Assembly (NCBI GenBank): GCA_910577225.1
Contig: CAJTMV010000032.1
Location: forward strand, 1-53,159
Length of the DNA: 53,159 bases
From: an uncultured Eubacterium sp.
GTDB taxonomy: Bacteria > Bacillota > Clostridia > Lachnospirales > Lachnospiraceae
Direction of reading: 5' to 3'
Position numbers and translations under genes: made by a program. Positions within the stretch are counted from its first letter, which is position 1. Each line of letters starts with the position of its first letter. Under the pieces are notes generated by a model that was not told the origin of the DNA, made no database searches, and worked only from the letters and a program-made list of their open reading frames with translations. Shown here piece by piece: positions 25,529 through 33,759 of the stretch.

Positions 25529-27310
25529 TTATTCTCCAATTAAATCTATAAATTTATTTATTAAATAAGTGTTGCGATTCTTTAAGAAAGATAAATACAT
25601 GTCTAAAGTAAACGTTTCATTGGTCTTTACAAAAGCAATTTCATTTCTTTCAGGGTACAAAAAATCTTCTAAAATTTCTTCATTAATATCATATATTATT
25701 GATCTGTCATCAATTTGTTCATAGATTGTTTTTTCTTGCTTACTTTTAATCTCGAATTGTGGCAAAAGTGTAATATTTCCTAAAGCAGAAATGCCTAAAC
25801 AATTTTTAATATTCTTTCCTAATCTATCTTTTGAAATAATATACTCAAAATTAAATTTTTTGCTTTGATATTTTGCCGTAGGTATAGATAAGTGTACAAT
25901 ATAATTAATAAATAATTTTATTTCTTTTTGTAAAGTTTTCATTGGTTTTTTTGTCTGTTCATTCGTCCATTCATTTAATATTAAAAACCATGAATCTGAT
26001 AAAACTGGAGTCAGATATCTATTGTCATTTAATGACTTATTCATTTCATCAGTTATTTTTCTATCTCCATTTCCAATCCAATAATTAGAAATAATATCGT
26101 ACAAATATCTTTTTGGTACAATCTGTTTAAATTTTTGCAAAAGGTATTTATTATCAATATTATTAGTAAATGAGATATTATTGTCTCTTTTCGTAAATTT
26201 TATTTTAAATAAAGTAGCAATTATAGTTATCATCTGTGATTCAATATATTTGGATACATATTTGTCATCAATCGTAACAATATATCCATTTAACAATTTA
26301 GCAACTTCTTTTGTGCATTCTAATATTTTTGATTTTAATTTGATTAAGTCATCGGATGAAACATTATTGAAAAATTTTGGTAAAGAACTTATCTTTTTTG
26401 CAGAATTGGTTAATATAGTTGACAGTAAAACAAAACCAAGAGAATCAACATCAGAGCTACTACCAAATTTTGTCCCTAATATATATTTACATTCTTGTTT
26501 CATCAATTTTCCTAATGCAAAACAATATTCAAATAAATTTATTTCTTGTTTTTTAGTTACTTGCCCACTTTCATAATCTAATATTTCTACACCAGTATTT
26601 TCAATCATATCCTCATACTTTTTGTCGATCATTCCTAGCAAAAGGGCATCTTCCAGTTTAAAGGTAGTATTACTCCATTTAGCTGCATAAATTTCATATT
26701 TGCTTAATTGTGTCCCATTAGAGTTCATCTTTTCAAATATATCAGATAAAGCATCAAAACTACCAGTATAAATTATAACAGGAATATCTAAATCATTTAT
26801 ATTATATAAACACTCCATAGATATCAGCATTTGATTTATGTTTTTTTGTATTTTTAATAAAGCAGTATTGTCAATCTCGATTGATGGCAGAGACTCAATT
26901 AGCTCTTCACTTATTCTGGTTATTTCTGTATCAAGTGAATAAATATCCTCTATTTTTGCTATAAAATTCTTTCTCAAAATAGAATAATTCGTTATTAAAT
27001 CGGTTTCTGAAATCGTTTTTATAATTTTGTCAATATATTCTTTACAGGTCTCTGGTATATCAATATATAAACTTGGATTTGACATAAAATCTTTTAAGGT
27101 AGTATATCTTTGTAATCCATCCACAAGCAAATAGGAATCAGTTTCTTTATATAATAGAATTGAGCCAAAAGGATCTCCAGATAAAACAGTATTTATAAAA
27201 TTCTTCCGTTTTTCGTCTGTCCAAACGACATTTCTCTGGAATGGCGGAAGTTCAATATTTTCTCTTAACTTTTTAAAACTGAAACAATCTGTTCTATATT
27301 TTGATTTCAT
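25529..27310 (-). CDS. DUF262 (GmrS-like) protein with a DUF1524-like tail
   Basis: A 593-residue protein with an N-terminal DUF262 domain: LPPFQRNVVW near residue 20 and the nucleotide-binding signature DGLQRYTTL near residue 70. DUF262 occurs in GmrSD-type modification-dependent restriction enzymes and other anti-phage proteins. The C-terminal part has ALGNITLLPQF, which resembles the GNLtLL block of the DUF1524 nuclease, but the histidine expected before it is not evident (FEYIIS stands there). Base composition is far more AT-rich than the neighbours, suggesting transfer. The start has GGGGA seven bases upstream. No partner gene is adjacent. Confidence 0.8.
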   Translation of the reverse strand: MKSKYRTDCFSFKKLRENIELPPFQRNVVWTDEKRKNFINTVLSGDPFGSILLYKETDSYLLVDGLQRYTTLKDFMSNPSLYIDIPETCKEYIDKIIKTISETDLITNYSILRKNFIAKIEDIYSLDTEITRISEELIESLPSIEIDNTALLKIQKNINQMLISMECLYNINDLDIPVIIYTGSFDALSDIFEKMNSNGTQLSKYEIYAAKWSNTTFKLEDALLLGMIDKKYEDMIENTGVEILDYESGQVTKKQEINLFEYCFALGKLMKQECKYILGTKFGSSSDVDSLGFVLLSTILTNSAKKISSLPKFFNNVSSDDLIKLKSKILECTKEVAKLLNGYIVTIDDKYVSKYIESQMITIIATLFKIKFTKRDNNISFTNNIDNKYLLQKFKQIVPKRYLYDIISNYWIGNGDRKITDEMNKSLNDNRYLTPVLSDSWFLILNEWTNEQTKKPMKTLQKEIKLFINYIVHLSIPTAKYQSKKFNFEYIISKDRLGKNIKNCLGISALGNITLLPQFEIKSKQEKTIYEQIDDRSIIYDINEEILEDFLYPERNEIAFVKTNETFTLDMYLSFLKNRNTYLINKFIDLIGE

Positions 27311-27663
27311 TATCTATTCCCCATATTCGTCAGTATTTTGGTAATATCCACCAATTATCTTACATAATACCACAACCAACGACATATTACCATTGGAACG
27401 TATGTTTATTTTGCTTTTCGCAGTTGGAAGAGAACAAGATCCTGCTAATCCTGATAAGGAGAATACATGGGTTTGAATAGCTTTACTGATGGGTCTAAAA
27501 TCACTTCGATACAGATTACGATGTTTTATACGATAGCGAATTAAGATAGTTATGTTTTTATTATAATATTTCTCCTTTCATCTTACCTGTACCAATTATT
27601 TTTCACGCAAACAGCACTTTTATCAAATGACAGAAGTGCTGTGTCTATGTAAAAAATATTTTA
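27311..27663. other. AT-rich spacer with no supported gene
   Basis: 353 bp between the DUF262 gene and the pseudogene. A short plus-strand open stretch near 27418-27477 (FAVGREQDPANPDKENTWV) may be a coding relic but is not assignable. AGCACTT/AAGTGCT at about 27613-27640 forms a hairpin without a T-run. Confidence 0.3.
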
Positions 27664-28310
27664 TTATAACATTATTGTTCGATTTAAAACTGTTAGTTCG
27701 ATTTCCTCTTGTTTTGATAAATAAATATCCTCTTGTTTAGAAGAAACTTTTTCAATGAAAAATATTTTGGGAATATGATACCCCCATTGAGCATTTTGTT
27801 TAATTCCCAAACGAATGATAGCATTATCATTTTTAGCTTCACTATAAAACATTATGTCACAATCTATTCTCGTTGGTGGCGATACATTTTCGTTTTTAAA
27901 AAAACAGCTAACGGATCGCGTATTAAAGTTGGTAACAAATAAAAATAAACAAATTTCGCCTTAATACTTTTAAAATTTTTCTTATTTAGTATTTTTAAAT
28001 GAAGAATATCTAAAATAAAATCATCTTCATTTTCTCCATAAATATTGTGCCAACCATCTATTCCTTTATAATTATGCAACATTTAAAATGGACAAAATTG
28101 GGGGCTATAGTTTCCAAACCCAATAAATGACAAAAATTCTCTTTATCAAACCACAATTCAAAAGATTTTGTTGGATTGCCTTTTAAAGTATATTTATAAA
28201 TAAATGGATTCAAAAAGAAAACATAGTAGCCGGCTGATACTTTTCGGGTAATGTCATTTATACGAGGTTTCATTTGCAAATTTAGCAGTTCTTCTGCTGC
28301 ATACCTTACT
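27664..28310 (-). pseudogene. Frameshifted gene, possibly a PBECR4-type nuclease domain protein
   Basis: Three consecutive minus-strand pieces join into one protein if two shifts are repaired. The first (to 28058) has FELWFDKENFCHLLGLE; the second (28082-27864) has LHNYKGIDGWHNIYGEN and FLKTK; the third, after a shift in the T/A run near 27893-27905, reads PPTRIDCDIMFYSEAKNDN and then YHIPKIFFIEK. A good ribosome binding site near 28307-28315 leads into a wrong frame, hinting at a third lesion. The pattern (HLLGL, then PPTxIdxDI, then KIFFIEK) resembles phage-linked PBECR4 proteins, an assignment I hold loosely. Confidence 0.55.
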
Positions 28311-28373
28311 CCTCCTTATATAATAAGAAAGGGATTTGACCCGTTCTGCCCCGTTTCAGGATACAAAAACAGG

Positions 28374-28402
28374 TTGACTTATGTATGATTTCGTACTATA
28401 AT
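28374..28402 (+). promoter_or_regulatory. Promoter of the marR-MATE operon
   Basis: TTGACT (28374-28379), 17 bp, perfect TATAAT (28397-28402). The spacer is occupied exactly by an operator. Confidence 0.85.
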
Positions 28403-28423
28403 CCCACATGTACGATTTCATAC
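28383..28423. promoter_or_regulatory. Two palindromic operators, probably for the MarR regulator
   Basis: GTATGATTTCGTAC (28383-28396) and GTACGATTTCATAC (28410-28423) are two copies of GTAYGA-TT-TCRTAC, 27 bp apart. The first fills the space between -35 and -10; the second lies across the start of transcription. The whole is also a larger inverted repeat. Autorepression by the MarR protein is the natural reading. Confidence 0.75.
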
Positions 28424-28440
28424 ATAAAGGAGGATTTTTT

Positions 28441-28881
28441 ATGGCAGAGTTTATGACAACAGAATTAAAACGTTTAAACTACCTGACAAGCGAAATCGAC
28501 GCTGTCTATCACGAAGCAGCGCTCCGGCTTGGCTTGTCCGACAGTACGATGATGGTTTTGTATGCGGCCTGCAACAGCGGCGGCAGCTGTCTGCTCAGCG
28601 ATATCTGCAGAATCTCCGGTACCAGCAGACAGACCATCCATTCAGCTATCCGCAGACTGGAGGCGGACGGACTCGTTACGCTCGAAGCGGATATCGGCAG
28701 AAAGAAAAAAGTATGTCTTACCAAAAAAGGCATGGACCGTTCGCAAAACGGCGTCGCAAAGCTGGCTGAGCTTGAAAACGATATTTTAGGTTCATGGCCG
28801 CAGGAAGACCAGGAGAAGTACCTGGAACTGATACAAAAATATCTGACCGCATTAAAAGAAAAAGTGAAAACACAGTTGTAA
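28441..28881 (+). CDS. MarR-family transcriptional regulator
   Basis: A 146-residue winged-helix regulator. The helix-turn-helix is CRISGTSRQTIHSAIRRLEA followed by the wing (DGLVTLEADIGRKKKVCLTK) typical of MarR proteins. The open frame reaches back to 28408, but the ATG at 28441 has AAAGGAGG seven bases before it, and the earlier codon lies inside the second operator. It is followed 35 bp later by a MATE exporter, so it most likely represses that pump and itself; the ligand is unknown. Confidence 0.9.
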   Translation: MAEFMTTELKRLNYLTSEIDAVYHEAALRLGLSDSTMMVLYAACNSGGSCLLSDICRISGTSRQTIHSAIRRLEADGLVTLEADIGRKKKVCLTKKGMDRSQNGVAKLAELENDILGSWPQEDQEKYLELIQKYLTALKEKVKTQL

Positions 28882-28916
28882 CACAGACGAATTACCATGA
28901 CTGAAGGAGCAACACT

Positions 28917-30251
28917 ATGACGATGCCGATACGATTATCCGATCATTTTTCTTACCAAAAGCTCATGCGATTTACGCTTCCGTCCATGATCATGATGATC
29001 TTTACTTCTGTCTACGGAGTGATCGACGGATTTTTTGTGTCTAACTTTGTAGGAAGGACACCGTTTGCCGCGCTTAATTTTATTATGCCGTTTTTAATGA
29101 TTCTCGGCGCCGCAGGTTTTATGTTCGGCACAGGCGGCAGCGCCCTGATTGCGAAGACGATGGGAGAAGGAAAAGAACAGGAAGCCAGCCGGATGTTTTC
29201 CTTATTTGTTTATGTAACCGTTGTCTGCGGCTTTATCATCGCTGTCTGCGGAATCCTTTTTATCCGCCCGATCGCTGCCGCACTTGGAGCCGAAGGCCAG
29301 ATGCTCGACCAGTGTGTGCTCTACGGCCGCATCTGCCTGCTCGCATTGCCGGCGCTGATGCTGCAGTATGAGTTTCAGAGCTTTTTTTCTACTGCGGAAA
29401 AACCAAAGATGGGTCTGGCCGTAACCGTACTTGCCGGTATTACAAACATCATCCTGGACGCAGTGTTTGTGATCCTGCTGCAATGGGGACTTGCCGGCGC
29501 TGCCGCAGCCACAGTATGCGGCCAGCTGGTCGGCGGTATTGCGCCTGTATTTTACTTTGCATGCAAAAACTCCAGTCCGCTGCGGCTGACAAAAACGAGA
29601 CTGGATCAAACGGTCCTTTGGAAAGCCTGCACAAACGGCTCTTCCGAGCTGATGACAAACATTTCCATGTCTGTGGTCAGTATGCTTTATAATGTACAGC
29701 TGATGAAATACGCTGGTGAAAACGGCGTGGCTGCATACGGTGTGCTTATGTACGTGAATTTTGTATTTCTGGCTGCGTTTATCGGTTATTCTGTCGGCGC
29801 AGCGCCAGTCATAAGCTACCATTATGGCGCAGGCAATCGTCTCGAATTAAGCAATCTGCTGAAAAAAAGCCTTTGTATTACCTGCGCTTTTTCTGTCAGC
29901 ATGCTGCTGCTTGCACAAACGCTGGCCAAACCGCTTTCCATTATATTCGTTGGTTATGACGCGCAGCTGTTAACGCTGACGCTGCGTGGATTTTATATTT
30001 TCTCGTTTTCTTTCCTGTTCGCAGGAGCCGCGATTTTCGGATCTGCTTTTTTTACCGCGCTGAACAACGGGTTTCTGTCGGCGCTGCTCTCTTTTTTGCG
30101 AACGCTCGTATTTCAGATGTCTGCAGTACTGATCTTTCCGCTGTTTTGGAAAATCGACGGCATCTGGATATCTGTCGTGGCAGCAGAACTGATGGCTGCG
30201 ATCATGACCGTTACACTGTTGTACGCAATGCGCAGACGCTATCATTACTAA
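28917..30251 (+). CDS. MATE-family efflux transporter
   Basis: A 444-residue, 12-segment membrane transporter of the MATE superfamily, coupled to Na+ or H+ and exporting cationic or other toxic compounds. Typical marks are the two homologous halves, the GTGGSALIAKTMGEGKEQEA loop between helices 2 and 3, and the matching GYSVGAAPVISYHYGAGN in the second half. GGAG precedes the ATG. It is the second gene of the marR operon and is closed by a strong terminator. Confidence 0.92.
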   Translation: MTMPIRLSDHFSYQKLMRFTLPSMIMMIFTSVYGVIDGFFVSNFVGRTPFAALNFIMPFLMILGAAGFMFGTGGSALIAKTMGEGKEQEASRMFSLFVYVTVVCGFIIAVCGILFIRPIAAALGAEGQMLDQCVLYGRICLLALPALMLQYEFQSFFSTAEKPKMGLAVTVLAGITNIILDAVFVILLQWGLAGAAAATVCGQLVGGIAPVFYFACKNSSPLRLTKTRLDQTVLWKACTNGSSELMTNISMSVVSMLYNVQLMKYAGENGVAAYGVLMYVNFVFLAAFIGYSVGAAPVISYHYGAGNRLELSNLLKKSLCITCAFSVSMLLLAQTLAKPLSIIFVGYDAQLLTLTLRGFYIFSFSFLFAGAAIFGSAFFTALNNGFLSALLSFLRTLVFQMSAVLIFPLFWKIDGIWISVVAAELMAAIMTVTLLYAMRRRYHY

Positions 30252-30253
30252 AT

Positions 30254-30300
30254 AAATCCCTTTGCCGATGGAAATGTCCAGCGGCAAAGGGATTTCCTTT
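30254..30300. terminator. Bidirectional terminator after the MATE gene
   Basis: Perfect 14-bp arms at 30254-30267 and 30282-30295 (AAATCCCTTTGCCG), then CCTTTT. It separates the convergent MATE gene and the gene at 30308. Confidence 0.85.
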
Positions 30301-30307
30301 TCACCGA

Positions 30308-30955
30308 TTATCTGCTGCATAATGAAATCAGCAGCGTCCGATACCTTTCTGTTCTGTTTTTAATATCCTCTTCGGTGACTCCATAATACAAATACAACTC
30401 TAAGGTTATTTTTTGCAGTTTTCGCATGACCTTCTTATTACCCGTAAAAGAAATTGCCAGCAAATCCCATCGGTAATCCGCCACAATCTCTATGATGCCG
30501 CCTCCCATATGGATTTCATATACATGCAAATCCATTGGCATTTCAGAGTCCGCAATGCCGGCAGCAAACTCACTTCTGCGCTGCAGCTGCCGACACATTT
30601 CCATGACAGCCTCTTTGTTCATCACATCCGGCCGCTGAATCCTGGCCATGCTCCCGAACAGCTCCGGCCGATGCTTAAGTATCAGCGATTCTTTTGTACC
30701 TAAGTAATGTTCCTGATACCTTTCTTCTGTTTTTGGAACTTCGGTCAGATGATATTTTGCATCTGCATATGCAATTACTTTTTTCAGCTTATGCGGGTTG
30801 GCACGAATCGTTTTTTCTGCTCTTTTACGCCTGCAGCGATACATAAAATGTCTGATATGTTCTCTAAGCGGCTGCTTTATTGGAAATTTACGGGCTAAAA
30901 AAATGCTTGTCGGTCCATCCGCCTCTCCCTTAATTGAAACCTGTTCTGTTTTCAT
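30308..30955 (-). CDS. Unknown protein with an N-terminal GEADGPTSIF motif
   Basis: A 215-residue soluble, basic protein. VSIKGEADGPTSIFLA at the N-terminus recalls the GGADGPT motif of Na+-translocating decarboxylase beta subunits, but nothing else of that membrane family is present. The middle (residues 25-75) is rich in Arg/Lys/His, and the C-terminal part has IEIVADYRWDLLAISFTGN. Function is unknown. The ATG at 30953-30955 follows AAAGGAG by eight bases; the upstream start of the open frame is less likely. It has its own upstream region and no operon partner. Confidence 0.65.
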   Translation of the reverse strand: MKTEQVSIKGEADGPTSIFLARKFPIKQPLREHIRHFMYRCRRKRAEKTIRANPHKLKKVIAYADAKYHLTEVPKTEERYQEHYLGTKESLILKHRPELFGSMARIQRPDVMNKEAVMEMCRQLQRRSEFAAGIADSEMPMDLHVYEIHMGGGIIEIVADYRWDLLAISFTGNKKVMRKLQKITLELYLYYGVTEEDIKNRTERYRTLLISLCSR

Positions 30956-31440
30956 AGTGCTTTCTCCTTTCAAAACAAAGCCGGAATCCCGTTTTCTTAT
31001 TTGTATTCACTGTGTATCTTATTACATTTCTACAAATATATCAATATTTTTCATGTATCAGAGTAAGCGTCGTTACTGTTTATTTTCTGCAGACCGATGA
31101 CAGACCCTGCGATTTCTCTTGTGTTCCAGCCAGACCACCACACAATCGTCTTAGATATACGTCGCAAAATCGGTACAACATTTTGGTGAAGTATCTTTCC
31201 ATTCAGACCGAAATCGTTCTGATTTCTGGTTCATGTTTTTGTCGTTGTGTCGGAAAATTCCGATTTACCATTATGATAGATCCGTTACCCGAAACGCGTC
31301 TGATTCGTGGTTCGTTCGAAATGCAAAAAGAAAAAGATTTTCAGCTATAAAAACTATAAATAATATGTTACAATCATTCCTATAGCAGGAAATCTGCCGG
31401 AACTCATATAAAACCAGTCACAACGCGAAAGGAGTCTGCC
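30956..31440. other. Intergenic region, no supported gene
   Basis: About 485 bp between divergent units. Open frames here have no ribosome binding site or protein character. It must hold the promoter for the gene at 30308 and one for the short frame at 31441; I could not fix either. Confidence 0.35.
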
Positions 31441-31566
31441 ATGTCAGTTTACAACCTTATATTCAGTCCCACCGGCGGCGTCAAACGGGTCGCAGATATC
31501 TTCACACATTCTTTCTGCCAGAACCGGAAATCCCCCGCTGAAAAAGGATCGGCACGCTGGTCGTAA
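31441..31566 (+). pseudogene. Truncated flavodoxin-like / EFR1-type ferredoxin start
   Basis: A 41-codon frame with a good AAAGGAG site reads MSVYNLIFSPTGGVKRVADI, the FMN-binding start of flavodoxin-like proteins such as the EFR1 ferredoxins (FSPTGGTKKVA). It stops after KGSARWS; the remaining >200 residues are absent. It is followed by a GGCACGC/GCGTGCC hairpin and then non-coding DNA, so it looks like a deletion remnant. Confidence 0.55.
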
Positions 31567-31681
31567 GCGTGCCGAAGATCTGCGAAACCGCGCCGGATCG
31601 TAACGGTTGTAAAAACATGGATTTCATCCGAATTGTATGTGACGTTGTATAATGACGATTAGAAATTCTTATTGTCTCTGT

Positions 31682-33094
31682 TTATGTATGGCTTTCCATC
31701 CGTTTTTTAATCTCCTTTAAATCATTGATCAGAACTGCAGAGTACTGTTCTGCCTCCTGGCAGATCCTCTCTGCCCTGCCATGATCCCCGTCAAACATCG
31801 CGTCGACGACCTGTTTTCCATAGGCATGAAATTTTTTATGCTTTTCACCCAGTTCCTTCCACAGCTTTAGAGCCTGTGGCCTGTCGGGTTCTGCCGCATA
31901 ATAGAAATGACCGAATCCGCACTTTCTGTCATCCACCTGCAGCGGCAGGATCGTCTGCTCTTTGACCATCCGCTTTAAATTTGCCAGCCAGTTTTTGTGC
32001 GCTGTAATTGCCTTATCGATATATTCTGCGAACTTCAGGTCATTCAGCCGGTAAAAAGCGTCCTTCGACATCGTTCCCATCCTTTTCACAGATGCATCCA
32101 GCGTCGATTCGATCATTTCCAGCGGCTGCACAACGCTGCCAATACTTTTGCCGTGTTCCTGCAAATACACGGTATCCTCATGCAGCACACCGCACTGGAC
32201 ATTAATATCCGCGGAACGCGACTCCATCTCGATGACCGAACTGCTAATCTCCTCACTGAGGCTTGCAAGAGACGAGATATTATTGGTAATCTTCTCTACG
32301 TACTGCCGGTTATTCTCGTTGAGCTCCCACACATGACTGATCTTTTGCGTAACGGTTCCCAGCGATTCGATTGTGCTGTTCACACTCTCCACACTCTTGG
32401 CAGATGCGCTGCGTATGTCTGCCACAAAGCATCCCATGCTCGCGGTCAGATTTCTGGTCTGATCTGCCAGCTCCCGAATCTCATCAGCAACGACTGCGAA
32501 GCCTTTACCGGCCTCTCCTGCTCTTGCAGCCTCAATAGAAGCGTTCAGCGCAAGGAGATTTGTCTGAGACGAAATCGCGTTGATACCGGCGATTACGTCG
32601 TTCATCTGACTGATAATCTCAGAAAGCTGGTTCATGTCCTTTTGCATCCCTTTTGACGCATGTATGGTATTATCAGAGAGTTCTCTGGTATCTGTCAGCT
32701 CCTGCTGACTCTCATCGATGCTCTGATAGACAAGATTCGACTCCTCCGAGATTTTAATAATGGTATTGGTCAGCTCCTCATGCTGCACAGAAACCATTTG
32801 AGCAATCGAATCCGCTTCATCTGAAGCTGTGTGAATCAGCTCCGTAGCATCCGAAACACTGTCTGATACCTTCTGAAGCGTTTCTGAATAATGATTCAGG
32901 GAAAGATCCAAAGAGCTGATCTGCATAACGGAATCCAGAATATTTTCCATCACTTCTTCAAACTGCGTGCGCCCTGCAAGCAGACGACGGTATATTTGCT
33001 CCAGCTCAGCGGACTTTTTCCCATAATCCGCCTCTTCAAGTTCTGATATTGACAATAACAAACTCTCTTTTTTAGATCTCATTAAAATACCCAT
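31682..33094 (-). CDS. Cytoplasmic methyl-accepting chemotaxis protein with CZB domain
   Basis: A 470-residue chemoreceptor without transmembrane segments. Residues ~60-340 form the MCP coiled coil with a canonical tip, NLLALNASIEAARAGEAGKG and FAVVADEIRELADQT. The C-terminal ~110 residues are a CZB (chemoreceptor zinc-binding) domain: the ligands appear as AHKNWLANL, DDRKCGFGHFYY and EKHKKFHAYG, i.e. His, Cys, His, His. CZB domains sense zinc or hypochlorous acid in studied cases. No che genes are in the window. It lies 60 bp downstream of the Fur-family gene on the same strand, so shared metal or redox control is possible. Confidence 0.9.
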   Translation of the reverse strand: MGILMRSKKESLLLSISELEEADYGKKSAELEQIYRRLLAGRTQFEEVMENILDSVMQISSLDLSLNHYSETLQKVSDSVSDATELIHTASDEADSIAQMVSVQHEELTNTIIKISEESNLVYQSIDESQQELTDTRELSDNTIHASKGMQKDMNQLSEIISQMNDVIAGINAISSQTNLLALNASIEAARAGEAGKGFAVVADEIRELADQTRNLTASMGCFVADIRSASAKSVESVNSTIESLGTVTQKISHVWELNENNRQYVEKITNNISSLASLSEEISSSVIEMESRSADINVQCGVLHEDTVYLQEHGKSIGSVVQPLEMIESTLDASVKRMGTMSKDAFYRLNDLKFAEYIDKAITAHKNWLANLKRMVKEQTILPLQVDDRKCGFGHFYYAAEPDRPQALKLWKELGEKHKKFHAYGKQVVDAMFDGDHGRAERICQEAEQYSAVLINDLKEIKKRMESHT

Positions 33095-33153
33095 GGCTGT
33101 CCCTTCTTTATGAATTTTATAAATCGCTTCATACCCATTCCCCTGAATATATA

Positions 33154-33564
33154 CTATCGTTCATTTCCATGCGTATAAGCATCATTTTTCCGGCAGTCCG
33201 GACAGATTCCCTTAAATATAATATCGTAATCCAGAAACTCAAAGCCATGCGTATTTTTTACCTTTTGTGTCAAATCAGATACTGTTTCCATATCCACATC
33301 AAACGCCCTGCCGCACTTACAGCAGCGTACGTGGTAATGGTTTGTACAATCGTGATCGAAACGGTCCGGCCCATCCGGAATTTCTATTTTTCTGATTTTT
33401 CCTTCTTCCGCAAGACGGTTCAGATTCCGATAGACGGTTCCTTTGCTGATATTCGGATGTGTGGCCTGCACCAGCTCGTATACTTCATCCGCAGTGGGAT
33501 GATTCTGAAGCTGCTTTACAGCGTCCAGTACCAGCTCATTTTGAATCGTAGTTCTTCGAATCAT
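33154..33564 (-). CDS. Fur-family metalloregulator, PerR-like
   Basis: A 136-residue ferric-uptake-regulator family repressor. The winged helix covers residues ~1-75 (HPTADEVYELVQ, SKGTVYRNLNRLAEEG). The dimer and metal domain has HYHVRCCKCGRAFDVD and a C-terminal CPDCRKN, giving the structural zinc CxxC pairs. The mix of residues is closer to PerR than to Fur or Zur, but the metal cannot be settled by eye. AAGGAG lies six bases before the ATG. An AT-rich dyad directly upstream is a likely self-operator. Confidence 0.88.
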   Translation of the reverse strand: MIRRTTIQNELVLDAVKQLQNHPTADEVYELVQATHPNISKGTVYRNLNRLAEEGKIRKIEIPDGPDRFDHDCTNHYHVRCCKCGRAFDVDMETVSDLTQKVKNTHGFEFLDYDIIFKGICPDCRKNDAYTHGNER

Positions 33565-33574
33565 GAAATGCTCC

Positions 33575-33597
33575 TTAATAGTAATTATTCTTAATAA
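33575..33597. promoter_or_regulatory. Fur/PerR-box-like dyad upstream of the Fur-family gene
   Basis: TTAATAGTAATTATTCTTAA around a central AATTATT resembles the TTATAATNATTATAA PerR/Fur box. It overlaps the leader of the regulator gene, consistent with autoregulation. Confidence 0.5.
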
Positions 33598-33666
33598 GAA
33601 GTCTATATTATTTAGTAAAAAATGTCAATTGCGAATTTGAAATCTCAGAAATTCCCAATCCAGATA

Positions 33667-33700
33667 CAAAAAAGGAGATACCAGATGGTATCCCCTTTTT
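33667..33700 (-). terminator. Terminator after the M13 peptidase gene
   Basis: AAAAAGG.GATACC (33668-33681) pairs with GGTATC.CCTTTTT (33687-33700) with one mismatch and runs of A and T at both ends. Confidence 0.7.
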
Positions 33701-33759
33701 GACTGACCGGAATCAGATTCCTGCAATATTCACTTTCGTATACGGGCATACGATAACCT

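Noticed and set aside
31012..31350. 112-residue plus-strand frame
   Set aside because: No ribosome binding site, unusual composition and no recognisable domain.
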